A stretch of DNA of 64,000 bases from assembly GCF_005796185.1 (NCBI RefSeq), contig NZ_VAHM01000010.1, forward strand, positions 62,001 through 126,000, given 5' to 3'. Within the stretch, counting starts at the first letter, position 1, and each line of letters opens with the position of its first letter. Positions 17,519-26,099 of the stretch are shown one piece after another. This DNA is from Pseudarthrobacter sp. NamB4. Lineage in GTDB: Bacteria; Actinomycetota; Actinomycetes; Actinomycetales; Micrococcaceae. The notes below the pieces were generated by a model. The model made no database searches, had not been told where the DNA came from, and saw nothing but the letters and a program-made list of their open reading frames with translations. The translations under genes were made by a program, and so were the position numbers.

Positions 17519-18862
17519 AAAGCGCAGTGAGAAGTTGTCCAGGCTGCCCGGGAGGGGCCGGGACGGGGACAGCCGGGAAGCGCCCTCCAGTGTGAACGAT
17601 GTGTCCTGCAGCAGCCGGGCCAACAGGGCGCTGGTCAGCAGGAGCACCAGATGGCGGCCCGGGCAGCTGGCCGGGCCGGCGCTGAAGGGAACCAGGCCCC
17701 AGTCCTCGCGGGCTCCCACGTCCACGACATCGTCCTGCAGCCAGATGCCGGGATCGAAAGTGTCCGCCTGCGGAAGCCGGCGGCCGTCGCGGTGGAAGTA
17801 TGGGGCGAAAATGAGCAGGCCGCACTTGGCGGGCATCGTGCCGTTGTCCCATGTGACTTCGGTGGTGGTCTGCCTGAGGATCATGGGCGTGTTGGGCCAG
17901 AGGCGCACCGTTTCCAGGACAGTGGCGCGCAGGAAGGGAAGATTCCTGCCTCCCGTGGTGTCGGCGTCGATCTCCTCGCGCGCCTTCTTCGCCGCCTCGT
18001 CGTGAGCCGAAAGCAGTGCCAGGGCACGGAAGGCGGACGTTCCGGAGGTATCGAAGGCAAACAGCCACTGCGGCACCTGGTCCCGGGGCGCAGCCGGGTC
18101 CTGCTCCGATATTCCGCGCATCACCGATGCCAGGCTGCCGGGGGCGGCGGTATTAATCCGTGACTGGACCCGCCGGAGGAATTCGTCGCGGGTCTTCCGG
18201 CGCTGCGGTTTCAGGGCGGACCAGTTGGCATCCTTCCGCAGCCGGGCCAGCATGTCCGTGAGCTGGTTATCGTCACGCGCGCCGTCGCCGAAGATCACGC
18301 GGCGGATAATCCGGAGCCAGGAAGTGATGAACAGATCCCAGTCCAGCACGTCCGTGGTGGCGCCGTCCCCGTCACCGATACTGGCCAGCAGGGCGTCCGC
18401 CTCTTCGTAGACCACCGGGAGGAAGGAGCTGGCCAGCCGGTGGACTGGGCTGTTGGTGTCAAGTGCCTGTTCCTGCAGTGCCCGGCGGGCCGTCCTTTCT
18501 CCGCCGGTGGAAATCAGGACGTTGCGGGGCTGGAAGTGCGCCAGGGCTCCCCGCTTTTCACTGCTTGCCGGGGAGAAGGGCTCCGGCGAGCCCGCCAGGA
18601 CGGCATGCAGGTGTTCCGGCAGCAGGACCACGGCCTGCTTCCGGATGGGCAGCCGCAGGAGCAGGGGTCCGCCCGGGTACTTCTCCTCCAGCTTCTGCAT
18701 CCTGGTGACGGCACGCCGATCCAGGTTGAGCCGCTCCGCCAGGGCCTCCACTCGTGGCCGGCGCATCAGCGGTCCCTTGGCCGCCGTCGGAATTAACACG
18801 TCCAAAAGGAACGCGGTGGTGTCCCTGGCACTTGCCGTGGGGAGTGGGGTGGCGGCGTTCAT
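17501..18862 (-). CDS. Cytochrome P450
   Basis: A 453-residue P450 monooxygenase. The heme-binding loop FSAGPASCPGRHL is intact, the K-helix ExxR is ETVR, and the I-helix has FDTSGT, a departure from the usual AGxDTT. No membrane anchor is seen, so it should be soluble and depend on separate ferredoxin partners, which are not adjacent. Substrate unknown. The gene ends inside the nitrilase-like gene of the opposite strand by 18 bases. Confidence 0.92.
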   Translation of the reverse strand: MNAATPLPTASARDTTAFLLDVLIPTAAKGPLMRRPRVEALAERLNLDRRAVTRMQKLEEKYPGGPLLLRLPIRKQAVVLLPEHLHAVLAGSPEPFSPASSEKRGALAHFQPRNVLISTGGERTARRALQEQALDTNSPVHRLASSFLPVVYEEADALLASIGDGDGATTDVLDWDLFITSWLRIIRRVIFGDGARDDNQLTDMLARLRKDANWSALKPQRRKTRDEFLRRVQSRINTAAPGSLASVMRGISEQDPAAPRDQVPQWLFAFDTSGTSAFRALALLSAHDEAAKKAREEIDADTTGGRNLPFLRATVLETVRLWPNTPMILRQTTTEVTWDNGTMPAKCGLLIFAPYFHRDGRRLPQADTFDPGIWLQDDVVDVGAREDWGLVPFSAGPASCPGRHLVLLLTSALLARLLQDTSFTLEGASRLSPSRPLPGSLDNFSLRFSPRPR

Positions 18863-19062
18863 GGGGACCTGCTTTCCTGCCGGATTAGGTATCTCGCCTT
18901 TCCCGTACCCTCCGGGACGCCCCCGTAGTCAGGGGGCGGGCCGCCGGGTACCACACCCGTATTCGGGAGTAGGGTTAAAAGAGCGATGAGGGTTAGACAA
19001 TTCCGGTTGCGTCGCCCTCCAGAGCAAAAGTGCGGGGCACCAAAGAAGGAAACGGGGCCTTG

Positions 19063-19800
19063 ATGGCCAAAGAACATTCCAGGGAAACCGGCAGTGAGGG
19101 CCTCAACGAGCTTGTCCTCACCAGTTCGCATGTGGAGGAATTCCTCCAGGAACTTGCGGTCCTCGCCGCGGATCAACTGTCCCTGCCAGGACACGACGTT
19201 TCGTGCTCGGTGACGCTGGTCAGGCAAAAGAGGCCGGCCACGGTGGCCAGCAGTGATGCCCGTGCCAGGGCTATGGATGAGATCCAGTACCACTTCAATG
19301 AAGGACCTTGCCTGAGCGCGCTGGGGGAAGAAACAACGGTGTACGTAGCGGACCTGGAGAGTGAACAGCGGTGGCGGGATTACCTCCATGCCGTGGACAA
19401 GCGCGAACTCCGATCCGTCCTGGCCGTGCCCTTCCAGCCCGAGGGCGGGGCCAAGGCTGCCCTGAACCTGTACTCCGACCAACCCAACGGTTTCCAGGGT
19501 GAAGCCATCGAAAAGGCAGAACAGTTTGCCTGGCAGGCCAGCAGGTCCCTGCGGCTGGCGCTGCGGATAGCCCAGCTGACGGACAGCCGGAACGATCTCA
19601 CCGCGGCCATGGAATCACGGACCGTCATCGACCTCGCTGCCGGTGCCATCATGGGGCAAAACCACTGCAGCCAGGAAACGGCCATGACCATCCTGAAGAG
19701 GGCCTCGAGCAGCCGCAACCTCAAACTCCGCGAAGTGGCCGCGACTGTGGTGGCTTCAGTCAGCCAAGACGCCTCAGTCAGCACGCACTTCGACGCGTGA
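19063..19800 (+). CDS. GAF and ANTAR domain regulator
   Basis: A 245-residue cytoplasmic protein. Residues about 40-170 form a GAF sensor domain (VTLVRQKRPATVASSD, FNEGPCLSAL, LNLYSDQPNGF) and residues about 180-240 an ANTAR RNA-binding domain (AMESRTVIDLAAGAIMGQN, then ILKRASSSRNLKLREVA). It should act in transcription antitermination in response to a ligand. It is a clear paralogue of the protein at 37200-37943: same layout and the same C-terminal THFDA. Start ATG at 19063, with AAGAAGGAAACGGGG upstream. Confidence 0.88.
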   Translation: MAKEHSRETGSEGLNELVLTSSHVEEFLQELAVLAADQLSLPGHDVSCSVTLVRQKRPATVASSDARARAMDEIQYHFNEGPCLSALGEETTVYVADLESEQRWRDYLHAVDKRELRSVLAVPFQPEGGAKAALNLYSDQPNGFQGEAIEKAEQFAWQASRSLRLALRIAQLTDSRNDLTAAMESRTVIDLAAGAIMGQNHCSQETAMTILKRASSSRNLKLREVAATVVASVSQDASVSTHFDA

Positions 19801-19877
19801 TGGACGATGGCGGCCCGGCCCGCCGTCGTCCTTTCCGCCGCTGAGCCGCGTACTTTGGTTTTTGACCCGGCTTTTAC

Positions 19878-20207
19878 CTACGCCGGCGGGCTGGAGTTAC
19901 CCTGTTCCCAACTGTCCCCAGTTGCCCCGTTGAGCTGGTCCCCATACGGGGCCAGCAGCGGCGGCTTGTCGTCGAGGAGTGCCTCAGGAGTCTCCTCGAT
20001 CAGTTCATTGGCGGCCATGGCCAGCAGGTCCCGCTGGCCCGCCGGCAACGACAGGAGGCCCTCAAGGTAAGCCTGGACCTCATACTCGCCTGCGCAGCCG
20101 CTGAGGCTGAAGTACCGCAGCCAGAGCTCGCCCGCGGTGATGTCCGCTACTGCGAGCGCCTTTACCAGCCTGCTGCGCTGCTCCGGTTCATGCGGATCGA
20201 AGCCCAT
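19878..20207 (-). CDS. Hypothetical acidic protein, 109 residues
   Basis: A small acidic, mostly helical protein (LVKALAVADITAGELWLRYFSLSG, VQAYLEGLLSLPAGQRDLLAMAANELIEE) with a disordered C-terminus. No family recognised. ATG at 20205-20207 has AGGAGG upstream and lies six bases after the GAF-ANTAR gene stop, so it is the last gene of a four-gene operon. Its small helical form and position suggest a partner of the GAF-ANTAR protein; that is inference. Confidence 0.75.
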   Translation of the reverse strand: MGFDPHEPEQRSRLVKALAVADITAGELWLRYFSLSGCAGEYEVQAYLEGLLSLPAGQRDLLAMAANELIEETPEALLDDKPPLLAPYGDQLNGATGDSWEQGNSSPPA

Positions 20208-20213
20208 GTCCTC

Positions 20214-20930
20214 CTACCTTTCAGCAGGCGGCACCTTGGTGATCAGCTTTTCACTGATCCGGCCCAAGGAGGCGCCGGCGTCCCGGGCGTCTCTGATCAT
20301 TCGCTGCAGCGCCTGGTCCTGGCTCATCCCGTGGCGCTCCATCGATATCCCACAGGCCCGGTTGATGGTGTCCCTGCTGGCCAGCGTGGCCTTGAGCTCT
20401 TCCGTCATCCGCTGCGGGGTTTCCTTGCCTTGGATATGGGCCAGGAGCGTCGCCGCTGTCCCTGCGAACAGGGACAGGACCCGCCCGGAATTGGCGTCGA
20501 ACTGGCCCGGCAGCGCGGAGTAGATTTTCAGCGCCCCAATTGCTTCCTTACCTGCCAGCAGCGGTGCACTGACTACTGAACGGATGGGCAGCGCGGCCAC
20601 GGCGGAAGTCCAGGCCGGCCAGCGGCCGTCCGCCTGAACGTCGTCCACAAGGACCACGTCTTCTGCGGCCCAGGCGGTAAGGCAGGGGCCCTCGCCCAGC
20701 TCGTACTGGGCTGTGTCAGCCTGCTTCACCAGGACATCGGTGAAACTGCTGCTGGTCTGCCTGCCTGCCCAGTCCAGGAGCGAGACTCCTGTTCCGGCAG
20801 CTCCGGGCGTGGACTCTTTGATGGCCTGGGCCAGCAGCGCCACTGCGTTGTCCACTTTCTCCTGGGTTAGCAGCAGTCCGCGGATGCGCGCCACTGCCGC
20901 CGTGAGGTCATCCAGGGAAAGATAGTTCAC
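20214..20930 (-). CDS. GAF and ANTAR domain regulator
   Basis: A 238-residue protein. After a helical N-terminus a GAF domain (GVSLLDWAGRQTSSS, YELGEGPCLTAW, VVSAPLLAGKEAIGALKIYSA) is followed by a short ANTAR-type helix bundle (LKATLASRDTINRACGISMER, ALQRMIRDARDAGASL). It is more distant from the other two GAF-ANTAR proteins of the window than they are from each other. The start is GTG at 20928-20930, overlapping the upstream stop as GTGA, with GGGAAG before it; the frame is open 26 codons further upstream. Confidence 0.85.
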   Translation of the reverse strand: MNYLSLDDLTAAVARIRGLLLTQEKVDNAVALLAQAIKESTPGAAGTGVSLLDWAGRQTSSSFTDVLVKQADTAQYELGEGPCLTAWAAEDVVLVDDVQADGRWPAWTSAVAALPIRSVVSAPLLAGKEAIGALKIYSALPGQFDANSGRVLSLFAGTAATLLAHIQGKETPQRMTEELKATLASRDTINRACGISMERHGMSQDQALQRMIRDARDAGASLGRISEKLITKVPPAER

Positions 20931-21229
20931 GCTGGCTTCCCTTGGCCGCGGGGCGGGCCGTGGTCCCGGCTCTGGTCCGGGACTTCCATCTGGAAACCGC
21001 AAGCACACCGCAGCACCCGGGTGGCCAGGTAAACCCTCAGTTCCTCCGGCAGGTTCTTCCCGGTATAGACGGCGGAAATGCTGAGCAAGTCAACTCCGGC
21101 GGGGGTCATCGCCTGCCCGCAGTGCATGTAGCTGCCGTCGAAAGCCAGGTCGTCGGAACTGGTGCACTGGCCTTTGGCCATCCTGGCCGCCGGCCTGGCG
21201 CCAGCCGGCCGGGTGTGGTGAAGCGCCAT
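20927..21229 (-). CDS. Hypothetical protein with cysteine pairs
   Basis: A 100-residue protein I do not recognise. Four Cys (in GQCTSS, MHCGQ and LRCACGF) and several His could form a small zinc site. The core LLSISAVYTGKNLPEELRVYLATRVLRC looks like a compact alpha/beta unit. No signal peptide. The ATG at 21227-21229 overlaps the upstream stop as TAATG and its own stop overlaps the next start as GTGA, so it is firmly inside the operon. Confidence 0.7.
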   Translation of the reverse strand: MALHHTRPAGARPAARMAKGQCTSSDDLAFDGSYMHCGQAMTPAGVDLLSISAVYTGKNLPEELRVYLATRVLRCACGFQMEVPDQSRDHGPPRGQGKPA

Positions 21230-21486
21230 TACGCGACGGCCGGGTAGCTGCAGAGGATGTAGTCGGCCGCCGCGGGGCCGGTCATCCTCAGCTTGCTGTC
21301 CGCGACGTCGATGCCACAGCGGTGCATGCCCGCACGGAACGCCTGGTCTGATTTCGGGTGAAGCCCGTGAAGTTCGGCCCAGCTGACGTACAGGCCGTAG
21401 AGGCAGTCCGGCCCCAGGGTGCCGTCGCTGGTCGGATCAAAAACTGTTGCTTGCTCCAGGAACTGCTGGAAGTGCGAGGTTGCCAT
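21229..21486 (-). CDS. Small protein resembling a primase/helicase C-terminal winged helix
   Basis: An 85-residue protein whose core (LYGLYVSWAELHGLHPKSD, then FRAGMHRCGI) follows the pattern YxxYxxWxxxxGxxPxSxxxFxxxLxxxG of the C-terminal DNA-binding wing of phage and plasmid primases. Here it stands alone, so it may have become a small nucleic-acid-binding protein. First gene of the four-gene operon. The start is not certain: ATG at 21484-21486 has only GAATGGG upstream; ATGs at 21508-21513 are alternatives. Confidence 0.65.
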   Translation of the reverse strand: MATSHFQQFLEQATVFDPTSDGTLGPDCLYGLYVSWAELHGLHPKSDQAFRAGMHRCGIDVADSKLRMTGPAAADYILCSYPAVA

Positions 21487-21717
21487 GATTGGCCCATTCC
21501 GCTTCTGCATCATGTGCTGCCGTTTTACTACAGCAGCTTCTCCAGGGGCCTGTGCAGGGGGCCGGTGAGGTGCGGAAAGTGAATCCCGTTACATCTCCGA
21601 GATTACCTGTCAGGAAAAGGGATGTACAGCGCGGCTGGCCCGGGCCGGGAGTGCTGACCGGGCCAGCGACAGGCTGTGGCAGCGCGTCATCAGGAGGAGA
21701 ACTCTTCCGGGAATTTG

Positions 21718-21730
21718 GTAAGCGTGCTTA
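21718..21730. promoter_or_regulatory. GTAAGCGTGCTTA palindrome upstream of the phosphoesterase
   Basis: One-base variant of the 9011 site, 90 bases before the phosphoesterase ATG. The gap from 21487 to 21819 otherwise shows no gene; it contains a CCGGGCC-type inverted repeat near 21635-21666 of unclear meaning. Confidence 0.5.
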
Positions 21731-21819
21731 TGATGTTCCCCTTTAGACGGTATGCAGAGCCCGTCTGTTCACTTTCCCATGAAGGGCGCCACCCGGGTGG
21801 GAACTGCTGAAAGGCCCCC

Positions 21820-22737
21820 ATGCAGCTTGTCAAGGCGGAGTACCCCACCCCGGACCACGTCCTGGTTCACGTCAGTGATCCCCATTTTGTTGCGGAGGGG
21901 CTGCTGTACGGGGAGATGGATCCCCAGCTGGGCCTGGTGGAGGTACTGGACTCCATCGAGGCGAGCGGCATTGGGCCCGAGGCCATCATTTTCTCCGGTG
22001 ACCTGACAGACAAGGGCAGTGCCGAGGCGTACCGGAAACTGCGCACTCTGGGCGATGCCTACGCAAAGCGGATGGGCACGCAGATCATTTGGGCCATGGG
22101 CAACCACGACGAACGCGGCAACTTCCGGAGTGTGCTGCTGGAGGAGGAGCCGCGGCCGGAGCCGGTGGACCGCCGCTATGACCTTGGCGGCCTCCGGGTG
22201 CTGGTGCTGGACTCGTCCGTCCCCGGCCACCACCACGGCGGCGTTACGGAGGAGCAGCTGGGCTGGCTGGCGGATGAACTGCAGACAACGGCCGACGACG
22301 GCACCCTCCTGGTGATCCACCATCCGCCTGTGCCTCCGGTACAGGACCTGGCTGTGCTGTCCGAGCTGCGGGACCAGGAGGCACTGGCGCAGGTGCTGGA
22401 GGGCAGTGATGTGATCGGCATCCTTTCAGGCCATACCCACTGCACCGTATTCTCCACCTTCGCCAAGATCCCGGTGTCCGTGGCGTCGGCCACCAGCTAC
22501 ACGCAGGACCTCGCGCTGTCCCCGGCTGCGATGCAGGGCAGGGACGGGGCCCGTTCCTTCAACCTGGTCCGGATCCATAACCGCACCTTCGTCACTGCAG
22601 TTGTCCCGGTAGGGGCGTACGCCGCCTTCGGGAAGCGCATCACCGCGGAAGAAACCCGGCGCCGGCTCAGGGCCGCCGTCGAGATGCCCGAGACAGAAAC
22701 CAAACCGACGGGAGGCACCCTCAGCGGCCGCAGGTAG
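21820..22737 (+). CDS. Calcineurin-like phosphodiesterase (CpdA/class III type)
   Basis: A 305-residue metallophosphoesterase with all five metal-binding motifs: SDPHF, SGDLTD, MGNHDE, IHHPP and SGHTH. Spacing and length fit class III cyclic-nucleotide phosphodiesterases such as CpdA and Rv0805, but these enzymes are promiscuous and other phosphodiesters are possible. No signal peptide, so cytoplasmic. GAAAGG precedes the ATG. It lies 31 bases upstream of the surface-polymer genes on the same strand and may be read with them. Confidence 0.88.
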   Translation: MQLVKAEYPTPDHVLVHVSDPHFVAEGLLYGEMDPQLGLVEVLDSIEASGIGPEAIIFSGDLTDKGSAEAYRKLRTLGDAYAKRMGTQIIWAMGNHDERGNFRSVLLEEEPRPEPVDRRYDLGGLRVLVLDSSVPGHHHGGVTEEQLGWLADELQTTADDGTLLVIHHPPVPPVQDLAVLSELRDQEALAQVLEGSDVIGILSGHTHCTVFSTFAKIPVSVASATSYTQDLALSPAAMQGRDGARSFNLVRIHNRTFVTAVVPVGAYAAFGKRITAEETRRRLRAAVEMPETETKPTGGTLSGRR

Positions 22738-22768
22738 CGGCAAACCACCAGCAACGAAAGGACCAATC

Positions 22769-24232
22769 ATGCAGCCACCCTCTTTCCCGCCCGGGACGCG
22801 GAACACCACACGAGGCAGCACCGGGGCCAGGCCCTGGAACGCGGCCGTCATCCTGGCCGGCGGCGTCGGAGCCCGGATGGGCCTGGACATCCCCAAGCAG
22901 TTTGTTCCAATAGCGGGGCGGACCAGCCTGGAACACACGGTGGAGCTCTTCCAGTCCTGCGAGCTCGTGGACGAAATCATCATCATGATGACCCCCGGCT
23001 ATATTCCGAAGGCAAAGGAACTGCTGGAGAAGCATCCCAACGGCAAGATCGCTGCGATACTTCCCGGCGGCGCGGACCGCAGCGAAACCTCCCGCCTGGC
23101 ACTGGCGGCCATTGCGGACAAGGACGCGAACGTCATCTTCCATGACGCAGTCCGACCTCTGCTGGACGGCGACATCATCGGTGCCTGCATCCGCGCGCTC
23201 GACGTCCATGCCGCCGTCGACACCGCTATCCCCTCGGCGGACACCATCATCGAAGTGGACGAGCACAATTTCATCCGTGCCGTGCCCCCACGAGCTAAGC
23301 TGCGGCGGGGACAGACACCCCAAGCCTTTCGCCTGCCGGTGATCGAACAGGCTTACGAGCGCGCTGTCCGGGACCCGGACTTCGCGGCCACGGACGACTG
23401 CTCGGTGGTGCTTAAGTACTGCCCGGACGTCCCCATCTTCGTGGTGGACGGGGACGAGGCGAACATCAAAATCACCCAGCCCATCGACATCCACATCGCC
23501 GACAAGCTGTTCCAGCTCAGGCACAAGACCGCCCTTCCCGGCGCCCACGCCGAGGGGCTGCGCGGCTCCACGGTCCTGGTGTTCGGCGCCAGCTCAGGGA
23601 TCGGCCTGGAGCTGGTCCAGCAGCTCGAGGCGGAGGGTGCGCTGGTGGTGGGGCAGAGCCGCACCGGCAACGGCACTTATGTGGAGGACCGGCAGTGCGT
23701 GGCACAGGCGCTCGCAGATGCCGCCGCCGCCCATGGCAGGGTGGACCACGTCATCCTTTCCGCCGGCGTCCTCAGCGTGGGTCCGCTGGCCCAGCTGACG
23801 GACGAACAGTTGCACCATGACGTGGACGTGAACCTCACCGCGGCGTTTATCGTGGCCCAGGAATCTCACAAGTACCTGGCCCAGAGCAAGGGCTCATTGA
23901 CGCTTTTTGCCTCCAGCTCGTACACGCGCGGCAGAGCCAACTACACGGTCTATTCGGCCACCAAGGCAGCCATCGTCAACCTCACCCAGGCGCTCGCGGA
24001 CGAATGGAGCGCCGACGGGATCCGGGTGAACTGCATCAGCCCCAGCCGGACCGCTACGCCCATGCGGACCAGGGCGTTCGGTGTGGAGGAGGAAGGATCC
24101 CTGCTGCCGGCGGCGGCGGTGGCCGGAGCCAGCCTGCAGGTCCTGGCTTCGTCCATGACCGGACAGGTGGTGGATGTGCGCCTCCCATACACGGACGCCA
24201 GCAATGATCCGGCGCTGGTGGCGCAGCCATGA
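22769..24232 (+). CDS. Bifunctional cytidylyltransferase/short-chain reductase, Bcs1-like (CDP-ribitol synthesis)
   Basis: A 487-residue two-domain enzyme. Residues about 25-255 are an IspD/TarI cytidylyltransferase (ILAGGVGARMGLDIPKQF, RSETSRLAL, FHDAVRP). Residues about 265-480 are a short-chain dehydrogenase (VFGASSGIGLEL, SSSYTRGRANYTVYSATKAA with catalytic Ser-Tyr-Lys). This order is that of Bcs1 of Haemophilus, which reduces ribulose 5-phosphate and makes CDP-ribitol. It would thus feed a ribitol- or similar polyol-phosphate surface polymer. IspD for isoprenoids is an alternative for the first domain alone, but the fusion argues against it. ATGA overlap with the next gene. Confidence 0.85.
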   Translation: MQPPSFPPGTRNTTRGSTGARPWNAAVILAGGVGARMGLDIPKQFVPIAGRTSLEHTVELFQSCELVDEIIIMMTPGYIPKAKELLEKHPNGKIAAILPGGADRSETSRLALAAIADKDANVIFHDAVRPLLDGDIIGACIRALDVHAAVDTAIPSADTIIEVDEHNFIRAVPPRAKLRRGQTPQAFRLPVIEQAYERAVRDPDFAATDDCSVVLKYCPDVPIFVVDGDEANIKITQPIDIHIADKLFQLRHKTALPGAHAEGLRGSTVLVFGASSGIGLELVQQLEAEGALVVGQSRTGNGTYVEDRQCVAQALADAAAAHGRVDHVILSAGVLSVGPLAQLTDEQLHHDVDVNLTAAFIVAQESHKYLAQSKGSLTLFASSSYTRGRANYTVYSATKAAIVNLTQALADEWSADGIRVNCISPSRTATPMRTRAFGVEEEGSLLPAAAVAGASLQVLASSMTGQVVDVRLPYTDASNDPALVAQP

Positions 24233-25839
24233 GCCAGGATGTGGAGACATCCAAACTGAGCGCCGGCAGCGTCCATACCCACACCATTCGGGCGGACAAG
24301 TGGTCGCTGACCCTGGCCGGGCCGCCGATTCCGGCGGACGTCACGCTGTCCATCCTGCTGGACGGCAGGCCCATCTGGAACGTCCGTGCCGGAGACGCCG
24401 CCCGGCCCGGACCCGGTGGTGGCTGCGTGATCGACTGGCCTCCGGCGCTGTCCGGGCGGCTTTCCGGCTGGGCGCCGCTGGCGGTGCAGCAGGGGGGAGC
24501 GGCGTTATGCCCGACGACGAGGATCGCCTTTGATGAGGCCCCGCACCAGTTCACGCTCGAGGAACCGGGCACCGGGATGCCGCAGATCGTCAACAAGTGG
24601 GGCCGCATCGCGCGGAATTTCGAGGGGCAGCGGGCGTACCTGATCGATGAGGCGCTGGACGAGGCCTGCCTGCTCGTGGAGTGGGCGCGGAGCCGCGGAC
24701 TGCAGCTGTTCGTCACCGGCGGCACGCTGCTGGGACCGGTCAGGGACGGCCGTGTCATGCCCGGCGACGACGATGTGGACCTGGCGTACCTGAGCCGGTA
24801 CGAGAACCCGTCGGACATTGCACTGGAAGGATTCGAGCTGGAACGTGCCCTGCACGCCATGGGCTACGAAACCGTCCGGCACTCCGCCGGGCACCTGCAG
24901 CTGCTCTTTCCGGGCGCGGACGGCACCGACCGGTTTTACCTGGATATCTTCACCTACTTCAACACCGGTGGCTGGTTCCACGGCACCTTCCATGCCCGGG
25001 AGCCAGCTGAAAAGGTCGCCATTTTCCCGCTGTGCAGCATCAGCATTAACGGCAGGGACCTGCCGATGCCGGCAGAACCGGAGCAGATGCTGGCCGCGAT
25101 TTACGGCCCGGGCTGGCGCACCCCGGATCCGGCGTTCCGTTTCGTCACGCCGCCGCCGGCCCGTCGCCGCTATGACACCTGGCTTGGCGGCCTGGACTGG
25201 GACCGGGAGAACTGGGAGGACCACCATCGGGCGCTGCTGCAGGGTGAAGGAAGGCACCATGCAGGGCACATGCCGTCGCCCTGGGCGGAGGAACTGGCGC
25301 GGGAGCTTCCCCCGGCATCACGGATCCTGGAACTCGGCTGCGGCCTCGGTGCGGACGCCCGGCACTTCTCCGGGCAGGGTCATCATGTGGTGGCTGTTGA
25401 CTACAGCCGCCCGGCGATCGGAAACCTGCGCGGCGTGCGGGCCGGGCCCGGGACCTTGGAGTTCCGCCGGGTCAACCTCAACTCCCTGCGCGAAACGGCC
25501 CCGCTGGCCAAACTCGTGCACCAGGGCGCTGGACCCTTGCATGTGTACGCGCGGCTGCTGCTCAATTCCTTGGATTGGCAGGGGCGGGAAAACACGCTGG
25601 AGCTGATTCGGCAGCTGCTGAAAAACCAGGTCCAGGCTGCTGCGGCTTTCCTGGAAGTGCAGGTGGGCGGATCCGAGGCCGCCTTCCCGGAGTGCCGTTT
25701 CTACGGCCCCATGGATGCTGCCGACCTGAAGGGCAGCATCACAGAACAGGGGCTCCAGGCAGAAGATGTTCCACAACCTGTGCGCCAGGACGATGGCGCC
25801 ATAACCACCTACCGAGTGAAAGTGAGGGCCCTGCCATGA
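24229..25839 (+). CDS. LicD-like nucleotidyl/phosphotransferase fused to a class I SAM methyltransferase
   Basis: A 536-residue protein with three parts. Residues 1-115 are a beta-rich region without an assigned family. Residues about 140-290 have a LicD/fukutin-type core (LFVTGGTLLGPVRDG, then MPGDDDVDLAYL with the metal-binding Asp cluster, and FYLDIFTYF). Residues about 345-530 form a Rossmann methyltransferase (RILELGCGLGADARHF, VVAVDYSRPAI). LicD-family enzymes transfer phosphocholine or polyol-phosphate groups to surface glycans. Both domains in one chain could decorate and methylate the same polymer. It starts inside the upstream stop and ends in the next start (ATGA both sides). Confidence 0.8.
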   Translation: MSQDVETSKLSAGSVHTHTIRADKWSLTLAGPPIPADVTLSILLDGRPIWNVRAGDAARPGPGGGCVIDWPPALSGRLSGWAPLAVQQGGAALCPTTRIAFDEAPHQFTLEEPGTGMPQIVNKWGRIARNFEGQRAYLIDEALDEACLLVEWARSRGLQLFVTGGTLLGPVRDGRVMPGDDDVDLAYLSRYENPSDIALEGFELERALHAMGYETVRHSAGHLQLLFPGADGTDRFYLDIFTYFNTGGWFHGTFHAREPAEKVAIFPLCSISINGRDLPMPAEPEQMLAAIYGPGWRTPDPAFRFVTPPPARRRYDTWLGGLDWDRENWEDHHRALLQGEGRHHAGHMPSPWAEELARELPPASRILELGCGLGADARHFSGQGHHVVAVDYSRPAIGNLRGVRAGPGTLEFRRVNLNSLRETAPLAKLVHQGAGPLHVYARLLLNSLDWQGRENTLELIRQLLKNQVQAAAAFLEVQVGGSEAAFPECRFYGPMDAADLKGSITEQGLQAEDVPQPVRQDDGAITTYRVKVRALP

Positions 25840-26099
25840 ATGATCCCCTGATTGACGCCATCCACGAGCACGAGCCCTTCGACGACCCGCTGCAGGAGGT
25901 CAACATGCGGCTGGCCATCGCGGCGTCGGACATCGCCGAGCTGAAGGCGGAAGTTGCCCGGCTGGACCGGGACCTGGACGAGTCCCGGCGGCTGAACCGG
26001 AGGGCGGCTGAACTGCTGGACCTGGTGTACGAGCACCTGGCGGACGGCCGCCGTCCCGCCGTAAACCCTGCCCTGCAGGGCGAGGGGGCCGGCATATGA
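25836..26099 (+). CDS. Small coiled-coil protein of the surface-polymer operon
   Basis: An 87-residue protein with a long central coiled coil (MRLAIAASDIAELKAEVARL then DRDLDESRRLNRRAAELLDL) and no signal peptide. Its ATG overlaps the LicD-fusion stop and its stop overlaps the glycosidase start, so it is translated within the operon. It may be an assembly or oligomerisation partner of the neighbouring enzymes. No known family recognised. Confidence 0.8.
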   Translation: MNDPLIDAIHEHEPFDDPLQEVNMRLAIAASDIAELKAEVARLDRDLDESRRLNRRAAELLDLVYEHLADGRRPAVNPALQGEGAGI

